A stretch of 64,000 bases of DNA, from the NCBI GenBank assembly GCA_029884455.1, contig JAOUHU010000009.1, positions 1 to 64,000 on the forward strand. The letters are read 5' to 3'. Positions 25,228 through 33,000 of this stretch are shown in pieces. This DNA is from Gammaproteobacteria bacterium (GTDB taxonomy: Bacteria; Pseudomonadota; Gammaproteobacteria; Steroidobacterales; Woeseiaceae). Every line of letters begins with the position of its first letter. The first letter of the stretch is position 1. The notes beneath the pieces were generated by a model. That model was not told where the DNA came from, did no database searches, and saw nothing but the letters and a program-made list of their open reading frames with translations. The translations under genes were made by a program, and so were the position numbers.

Positions 25228-26970
25228 CTATCCCAATTCCTTGGCGATGCGTTTTTGCTCGGCGCGAAGCTCATCGGGCAAGCGCTCGCCGTAACTCTCG
25301 AGGTACACGCCGATAGCGTCGATTTCAGCGCGCCACTCATCCTCGTCAATCGAAGTCAACGCCGACATGTCATCGTCGCTGACCGCCAGCCCGGTCATGT
25401 CGATGTCACCGCTCGCCGGCAGGTAACCGATGGCGGTTTCGACCGCCGCGACACGCTCCTCGCAGCGCTCGATGATCCAGCGCAGCACGCGCAGGTTATC
25501 GCCGAAACCGGGCCACAGGAATTTGCCATCCTGGCCCTGACGGAACCAGTTGACATGGAATATTTTCGGCAATCGAGGGGAACGGTCGGCAAACGACAAC
25601 CAGTGTGCCCAGTAATCGGCGAAGTTATAGCCGCAGAAGGGCTTCATCGCCATCGGGTCACGACGCACCACGCCAACCTTGCCGACATTGGCTGCGGTTG
25701 TCTCTGACGCGACCCCGGCACCGACCAGCACACCGTGCCGCCAGTTCTTCGCCTGGTACACCAGCGGTGCTACGGACTTGCGGCGGCCGCCAAAAACGAT
25801 GGCGGAAATTGGCACGCCTTGCGGCGCTTCGGCGAGCCTGGAATAGGCCGGATTGTTCTGCGCGGCAACCGTGAAACGCGAATTCGCGTGCGCTGCCTTG
25901 CCGTTCGCCGGATCGTACGGCCGCCCCTGCCAGTCAATTGCCGGTGCGCCCTCGTTCTTCCCTTCCCACCACGGCTCGTTATTCGCGGTACGCGCCACGT
26001 TGGTAAAAATGGTGTCATGCCGGATCATGGCGTAGGCGTTCCTGTTGGTCTCTTCGTTGGTACCCGGTACCACGCCAAAGTAACCGGACTCCGGATTGAT
26101 GGCGCGCAAGGTGCCCCCGTCATCGAGATGTAGCCAGGCGATGTCGTCGCCAAGCGTCCAGACTTTCCAGCCGGGCTGCGACTCGGGCGGGATCAGCATG
26201 GCAAGATTGGTCTTGCCACAGGCCGACGGGAAAGCACACGCAATGTAGTGTGTTTCCCCATGCGGATTTTCAATGCCAACGATCAGCATGTGCTCGGCGA
26301 GCCAGCCTTCCTTCCTGGCCTGGTAGCTGGCGATGCGCAGTGCATGGCATTTCTTGCCCAGCAGGGCATTGCCGCCGTAGCCCGAGCCGATGCTTTTGAT
26401 GGACAGCTCTTCAGGGTAGTGCATGATGAAACGCCGTTCCGGATCCAGGTCGCCGGTAGAATGCAGGCCTTTCACGAAGCTGCCGTCGCGTTCGATGCGT
26501 GCCAGCGCTGCCGAGCCCATGCGTGTCATGAGCTTCATATTCACTGCTACATACGCGCTGTCGGTGATTTCCACGCCGCAGCGGGAATACGGCGAGTCGA
26601 TCGGCCCCATGCAATACGGGATAACATACAGGGTGCGCCCGCGCATCGCGCCCGCAAACAGCGCATCCATTTTCGCGTGGCCATCGGCCGGGCTCATCCA
26701 GTGATTGTTGGGTCCGGCATCGATCTGCCGCTCGGTACAGACGTAGGTCAGGTGCTCGACGCGCGCAACGTCACTCGGATCGGACAGATGCAGGTAGCAA
26801 TTTGGATAGCTGTCCTGGTTCAGCGCCGCCAATGTGCCATCGTCCGTCATTTGACGGATCAGGTCTGCAAATTCTTCGTCGTCTCCCGTACACCAGTGTA
26901 TGGCTTCAGGCTGAGTAAGCCGTGCGACCTCATCAACCCACTTTCGCAGGGGTGAGTGGTTAGCTGTCAT
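25228..26970 (-). CDS. pckG: Phosphoenolpyruvate carboxykinase (GTP)
   Basis: CAFPSACGKTNLAMLIPP, YVIPYCMGP.DSPYSRCGVEITDS, FWPGFGDNLRVLRWI motifs. Confidence 0.97.
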   Translation of the reverse strand: MTANHSPLRKWVDEVARLTQPEAIHWCTGDDEEFADLIRQMTDDGTLAALNQDSYPNCYLHLSDPSDVARVEHLTYVCTERQIDAGPNNHWMSPADGHAKMDALFAGAMRGRTLYVIPYCMGPIDSPYSRCGVEITDSAYVAVNMKLMTRMGSAALARIERDGSFVKGLHSTGDLDPERRFIMHYPEELSIKSIGSGYGGNALLGKKCHALRIASYQARKEGWLAEHMLIVGIENPHGETHYIACAFPSACGKTNLAMLIPPESQPGWKVWTLGDDIAWLHLDDGGTLRAINPESGYFGVVPGTNEETNRNAYAMIRHDTIFTNVARTANNEPWWEGKNEGAPAIDWQGRPYDPANGKAAHANSRFTVAAQNNPAYSRLAEAPQGVPISAIVFGGRRKSVAPLVYQAKNWRHGVLVGAGVASETTAANVGKVGVVRRDPMAMKPFCGYNFADYWAHWLSFADRSPRLPKIFHVNWFRQGQDGKFLWPGFGDNLRVLRWIIERCEERVAAVETAIGYLPASGDIDMTGLAVSDDDMSALTSIDEDEWRAEIDAIGVYLESYGERLPDELRAEQKRIAKELG

Positions 26971-27327
26971 TTAACTTATGCTCGACTGGACGCAGCCTCG
27001 CGGCGGTGCCCGATTGAGAAGGTGCGTAATTATACGCGCCGTGACCTTGCTGGATGCAAGCCGCAAAATTTCGAAGCAGCACAATCGCGATATGCCGCAA
27101 ACCAGCGCTTTTGAATTGACATATTCGTGCTGCTACGACGGCAAAAAAAGTGCTGCAGGCCTCGCCGGCAAAGGCCTGGCAACTGTGAGCGACTTCACGA
27201 GCAATCTGTGAGGCCGTTCACAAACCGGCGACAAATAGGGGTTTCTCCGTGCGTTGCTTCATCAATTCGCCGACAGTTCCAAGGGCCGCGCATTGAAGCG
27301 TCGGCGCTCCTGCGAGAGGAACAAATC

Positions 27328-28341
27328 TTGAAGACAGTAAACCAGCGACTCGCTGCAATGTCCGCACAGCTGCAAGCAACATTATGCGCTTGCGTGTTTA
27401 TCATCTTGTGCACGACAGCCGGCGCCGTAGGTACACCGGTTGGCACGGTGATTCAGAACACAGCGACTGTTACATTTGATCTTGCCGGCACTCCGGTCAC
27501 GCTGCAGTCGAACGTCGCCACGATTACCGTGGTCGAGCGCATCGACGTCATCGTGACGCGGCAAAGTCCGCAAATCCTGGTCGCGCCGGGTGATACCGGT
27601 CGCGCGATCCTGTTTACCGTGAGCAATACGGGCAATGGCAGTGAGGCTTTTGCACTGGCAATTGACAGCCTGATTGGCGGCGACGATTTCGATCCGGTCC
27701 CGGCTGTGCCGGCAATCTATTTCGACACCGACGCTAGCGGCGATTTCAATATTGGCGACGTGGCCTACAACCCGGGCGTAAATGATCCGGTGCTGGCGGC
27801 CGATGCATCCCAGAATTTCTTCATCGTCAATGACATTCCGGCGCTGGTCGTGAATAGCCAGATTGGCTTCAGCCAACTTACGGCGACTGCGCTGACCGGT
27901 TCGGGTGCACCCGGCACCGAATATCCTGGCCAGGGTGACGGCGGCGTTGATGCCGTCATAGGTACGACCGGCGGCGAGGACGCTGATATCGGAGAGTACC
28001 TGGTCTCGGATGTGGTCCTGAACGTCGTGAAATCGCAGCTCGTCAGTGACCCGTTTGGCGGTACACAGCCGGTTCCCGGCGCAACGATTACCTACACGGT
28101 TACGGTCGAGGTCACGTCGAGCGGCACAGCTACCGCGAGTGTCTTCAGTGACCTGATCCCGACCTACACAAGCTTCGTGCCGGCCAGCATCGCGCTGAAC
28201 GCGTTGGCGCTGACAGATGCCATCGACGCTGATGCAGGTGAGTACGACACGGCAGGTGCGCCACGCGTGGTGGTGCGCCTGGGCGACCTGACACAGGCGG
28301 ACGGCGTCCAGACCGTCGTCTTCCAGGTGACCATTGATTAG
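27328..28341 (+). CDS. Secreted DUF11-like repeat protein A
   Basis: TTG start preceded by GAGAGGAACAAATC; signal peptide; VIQNTATVTFDLAG..LQSNVATITVVERIDV; DUF11-like KSQLVSDPFGGTQPVPGATITYTVTVEV. Confidence 0.72.
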   Translation: MKTVNQRLAAMSAQLQATLCACVFIILCTTAGAVGTPVGTVIQNTATVTFDLAGTPVTLQSNVATITVVERIDVIVTRQSPQILVAPGDTGRAILFTVSNTGNGSEAFALAIDSLIGGDDFDPVPAVPAIYFDTDASGDFNIGDVAYNPGVNDPVLAADASQNFFIVNDIPALVVNSQIGFSQLTATALTGSGAPGTEYPGQGDGGVDAVIGTTGGEDADIGEYLVSDVVLNVVKSQLVSDPFGGTQPVPGATITYTVTVEVTSSGTATASVFSDLIPTYTSFVPASIALNALALTDAIDADAGEYDTAGAPRVVVRLGDLTQADGVQTVVFQVTID

Positions 28342-28381
28342 GGTAATTCCTGATGTAACGAGCGATGAAAAGGGGAACGCA

Positions 28382-28864
28382 ATGAAATACCTGATGAGCG
28401 CAACTTTAACCCTGCTACTGCTGAGTCTGCCTGTGGCAGCCCAGGAGCAGGGATCTTTGAACGTCATGACGACGGTGCAGAAAGAAGAAGTTTTCGTCAA
28501 TGACGCGGGCGAGAGCGAAACACGACTGGTACCGGCCAACACCGTGGTGCCGGGCGAAGCCGTTATCTACACGATCACATTTCAGAATGTGGGCGACGAA
28601 CCGGCCGGCAATGTCGTCATCACCAACCCGATTGCAGAGACACTGAGCTATGTAGACGGTTCTGCATTCGGCCCGGGCATGCAATTGCAGTTTTCGGTTG
28701 ATGGCGGGCAAAACTTTGCTGCCGCAAACGCCTTGACTGTCGAGGAAGACGGGACCGCGCGACCGGCCGGTCCTGCTGACTTCACTCACATTCGCTGGGT
28801 GATGCAAAACGAACTGGCAGTGAACGCAATGGCAACAGCGCGTTTCACCGCTGTATTGAAATAG
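28382..28864 (+). CDS. Small secreted DUF11-like protein B
   Basis: Signal peptide MKYLMSATLTLLLLSLPVAAQ; VPGEAVIYTITFQNVGDEPAGNVVITNPI. Confidence 0.72.
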   Translation: MKYLMSATLTLLLLSLPVAAQEQGSLNVMTTVQKEEVFVNDAGESETRLVPANTVVPGEAVIYTITFQNVGDEPAGNVVITNPIAETLSYVDGSAFGPGMQLQFSVDGGQNFAAANALTVEEDGTARPAGPADFTHIRWVMQNELAVNAMATARFTAVLK

Positions 28865-28886
28865 TTTTAACCACAAAGGGAGTACC

Positions 28887-30020
28887 GTGATGAAAGTAGC
28901 AATACACAGTCTCAGTCGGAGCTTGCGGCTGGGCATAACCGCCGGTGCCCTGTTGCTTGCGCAACAGGCGCTGGCATTGGGTACGGACGCGGGTGTGACG
29001 GTGTCGAACCAGGCAACTGTTGCCTACACCGTTGGTACCGCCGCACAGACGCCGATCGAGTCCAGCCCGACAGGCAACGCGACGCCGGGAGCAGGCGCTC
29101 CGACCACGTTCCTGGTTGACCGGCGTGTCGACTTCACGCTGGTCGAGACCAGCGGTGGTCCGACCACACCGGTCGCGCCGGGTGATGCCGATGTCATCGC
29201 CTCGTTCACGCTGACCAATAACGGCAATGCGATCATGGACTTTGATCTTGCGGTAGCCGACTTCGCAGGCGCTGTCTTTGGCAATGCAGACACGACCGAT
29301 CTCGGCAACTACCGGATTCGTGTCGCTAACGGCGATGGCGCTGGTGGCGTACCCGACCTGGGAACCGACCTGGATTTCGTCGACGAGCTGGCGGAGGACG
29401 CGGTGGTTGAGATTTACGTGTTCGCCGACGCGCCACTGACAGTAAGTAACGGTGACTACGCTAACATCCAGCTCACCGCAACGGCAGCCGACGATGCCGA
29501 CGCAGTCGCGACGCCCGGTACACTCGACGCCGTGCTGGCAGAAAGCCCCGGAGTCGACGATCCGGCAGTTATCGAAAGCGTGTTTGCCGATACTGACAAC
29601 AACGGATTCGAGCAGGCAGAAGACAGCTACGAAATTATTTCTGCCGCCCTCGAAATCACCAAAGTTGCAACCGTGTTTTCCGATCCATTCGGCTCCGGCA
29701 AAGCGCTGCCCGGTGCTGTTGTCGAATACATTGTTACCATCGACAACACCACCGGCGCGGCTGATGCAACCGGCATAACGCTGACCGATCTCATCCAGAT
29801 CGCGGACGTTGTGCTGCAAAACGGTGTGTATAACGCCGGCGCATCGAACATCTCGTTTAACGCTGGCGCTTCGTTCTGCAATGCCGACGATGCGGTCGAT
29901 ACGGACGCTGACGGTTGTTCCTATGACATCGGCACTGGCGCGCTAAGCATTACGGTTCCCGATGTCACAGCAGGGACGTCAACTACTGTCCGATTCCAGG
30001 TATTGATCCCGAATACCTAA
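28887..30020 (+). CDS. Secreted DUF11-like repeat protein C
   Basis: Signal peptide; VSNQATVAYTVG; ALEITKVATVFSDPFGSGKALPGAVVEYIVTIDN; paralogous to protein A. Confidence 0.75.
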   Translation: MMKVAIHSLSRSLRLGITAGALLLAQQALALGTDAGVTVSNQATVAYTVGTAAQTPIESSPTGNATPGAGAPTTFLVDRRVDFTLVETSGGPTTPVAPGDADVIASFTLTNNGNAIMDFDLAVADFAGAVFGNADTTDLGNYRIRVANGDGAGGVPDLGTDLDFVDELAEDAVVEIYVFADAPLTVSNGDYANIQLTATAADDADAVATPGTLDAVLAESPGVDDPAVIESVFADTDNNGFEQAEDSYEIISAALEITKVATVFSDPFGSGKALPGAVVEYIVTIDNTTGAADATGITLTDLIQIADVVLQNGVYNAGASNISFNAGASFCNADDAVDTDADGCSYDIGTGALSITVPDVTAGTSTTVRFQVLIPNT

Positions 30021-30043
30021 GTCGACAGCGATGACTGATCACG

Positions 30044-33000
30044 GTGCTTAACGGACCTCAGAAGTCCAACGGGCGACGGGCCACCCGCAAGGGTGGCCCT
30101 CGCTACGTTCTGGCGCGGCGATTTGTCGCGTGTCTCGGGGCCTTGCTGGTCACCGGGATTGCGTTCGCCAGTCCACCGGGGGCAGTCATTTCAAACCAGG
30201 CAGAGCTCGCTTATCAGCCGACGCCCGGGGTGAGCGTCACGGTCACCAGCAATGCGGTAACTGTCACCACGGCGGTCGTGCGAGCACCGTCGAGTGTGGA
30301 ATTCACGCGAGTGCTCGGCGCGGGCACCGGCAGCTACCAGGAAACGGTTGGGCCCGCGGCCTGCGAGCAGGGTGGGAGTTTCGTCTTGCTGGCCGATCCG
30401 GTGCTTATCGGTGGTGTTCTGATCGACCCGACGCAGCTGCACGAGGTCAGTGCCGCGGCCGCCTACACGTTGGCTGAGTCGGCCTTCATGCGCCTGGCGG
30501 ATGCAGACCAGAACCTGGACTTCCAGTTAATTGACTACGCCGTGGTCACCGTCAGCAATACGACCAGCGGCGATACCGAAACCATTCGCCTCAGCGAAAC
30601 CGGTCCCAACACCGGAGTATTCGCAGGATTTGTACCCCTGGCTGGCGGTACTGCAAGCAGCGGCGACTGCGCGCTGCAGGGCCAGTCCGGTTCGTCGATC
30701 GTGGTGCAATACGTCGACCCGGCCGATGGCGGGGATACTGCCAGCGATACGGCCTTGCTCGATCCGGTGCAGCGAGTTTTCGAATCCGTGTCAGGCACTG
30801 CAATCAGCAATGCCAGCATTGAACTGGTCTATGCCAGCAGCGGATTGCCCGCGATTGTCTACGGCAATGATGGCGTAAGCCAGTTTCCGTCAGTTATCAG
30901 CAGCGGTGGCACCGTGATGGACAGTGCAGGAACGTCGTACACGTTTGGTCCGGGTGAGTACCGCTTTCCGGTTGTTCCCGATGGCGACTATCGACTACTG
31001 GTGACGCCGCCGCCCGAATACACCGCACCATCCCTTGTATCGATCAGCGACCTGCAAAATCTGCCCGGGGCGCCTTACGCGCTGCAGCCGGGATCTTTTG
31101 GCAACGCCTTCAGCAAGTCAGGCGGCATTACATTTTCGCTCGACATTCCCGTCGATCCGCGCGAATCCGCGTTGTTCCTGCAGAAGGCAACGACGACCAC
31201 CGTCGCAGCGCCAGGTGATTTCGTGCGCTACGAGTTACAGCTTGAAAACAGTTCCACGGCCGGAACGTTCAGCGACGTGCAGATCGTCGACCAACTGCCA
31301 CCGGGCGTGCGATATGTTGCGGATTCAACCCGCATTGATGCACAGGCTGCACCCGACCCGGTACTGGGTGCGGATCTGCGCACGCTCGAATTCCGCATCG
31401 CGACTCTGGCTGTCGGGCAGCGTGTAACGATCACCTACGTGGTCGAAATTATCGGTGGCGAGCGCAACCAGGACCTGGTTAATCGTGCCACCGCCACGAC
31501 CAGCGCCGGGCTGGTCTCCAACGAGGCGAGCGCCACAATTCGCCTCACCGAGGACCTGTTCCGGAGCACTGGCACGATCATCGGCCGTGTACTGGAAGCG
31601 GGCTGCAGCCAGCAAACATTTTCCGAAGAACAGGGCGTAGCCAATATACGCGTTTACCTCGAGGATGGACGCTATGCCGTCAGCGATGCGGGAGGCCGCT
31701 TCCATTTCGAAGGCTTGGAGCCTGGAACCCACGTTGCACAACTCGATACCTTCACGGTACCCGAATACTTTGATGTCATCGGCTGTGACGATGCGCCGGC
31801 CTTCGCCGGCCGCGCCGATTCCCAGTTCGTCAAGCTTGCTCCGGGCAGCCTGCTGCGCGCCGATTTCTACCTGCGACGCAAACCACGGCCCGAAGGGCGC
31901 ATTGACCTCGAATTGCAGAGTTCCGGGACCGACAGTGCGGAACAGGTCGCCTACGAATTGACGCTGCGCGGCAAAGGCAACGTGGCGGTCGACAATATCA
32001 GGCTGATGTTCCTGCTGCCGGACGGAGTGCACTACCTGCCGGGCACGATGCGTATCGGCGATGCGCATGCCGGCGATCCGGTGATTCAGGACAGCATGCT
32101 GTCGATGCCGATTGCAGATCAGTTCGGCGACTGGCTGAGCACCGTCCGGTTTGTCGCCGCGATCGATGCTGATGTCACCGGCGAACATTCGACCAAAGCG
32201 CTGGCAAGATTCGATTCGCCGATTGCGGCAGATCAGCAGACGCCGGTCGCTGAAACAAAGATGGTTCGGGATGCCGCGGTGAGCAAGAATGAAGGCTACG
32301 TTCTGGACCTGAAGTTCGACGTTCTGTCGGCGAGCCTCTCCGCCGAGGACGAACTCAAGCTTGACCTGCTGATCGAGGACTGGCAGGGCGTCAGTGACAT
32401 TCGTATTGTCGCCACCGGGCATAGCGACAGCGCCAGGATCAGTGCACGAAACCAGCACCTGTTCGAAAACAATTACGTATTGTCAGAGGCGCGTGCCATG
32501 GCCGCGGCATTCTATGTCGCAGATGCGTTGCAGGTGCCCAGGGAAAATATCCAGGTGACCGGTCGTGGTGCTGACGAGCCGGTAGTCAGTAACGACACCG
32601 CCGCCGGTCGCCAGGCTAACCGGCGCGTGGAAATGGTGCTGTCGGGTTCGCGCCGCAGCAAACCGTCGTTCCTGCAGGTGACCCAGGAATCCAGCGGTAC
32701 CATGGTGACGCCGACGCTGGGGGCGATTCCTGGTGAGGAGACAGAGCGTAATCGCGCCAGGTCCGATGACGAACTGGATGCCGGAATGCCGGCGTCGCAA
32801 GTTGAGCCGGGTATCGAAACATTGCAGCCGGGCGTCGCATTGCTGCTGCCGCAGAGAGGTTTCCAGCCGGCTTTGCCGGTGACCAAGGTATCGGTGCAGC
32901 ATGAGCCGACCCAGAGCATCAAGATCTATCTCAATGACAGCCCGGTGAGCGAGCTGAACTTTGATACTACGGCAGTGAATGCTGCGAAAACCGTCGCCGT

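Noticed and set aside
25011-25316. ORF running through the palindrome into pckG
   Set aside because: Frame-shifted reading of the cyclase-FHA C-terminus and repeat; not a gene.
27382-29819. Minus-strand ORFs of 386 aa (27382-28542) and 324 aa (28845-29819)
   Set aside because: Antisense shadows of the DUF11 genes; the + strand has signal peptides, RBS-like spacing and domain repeats.
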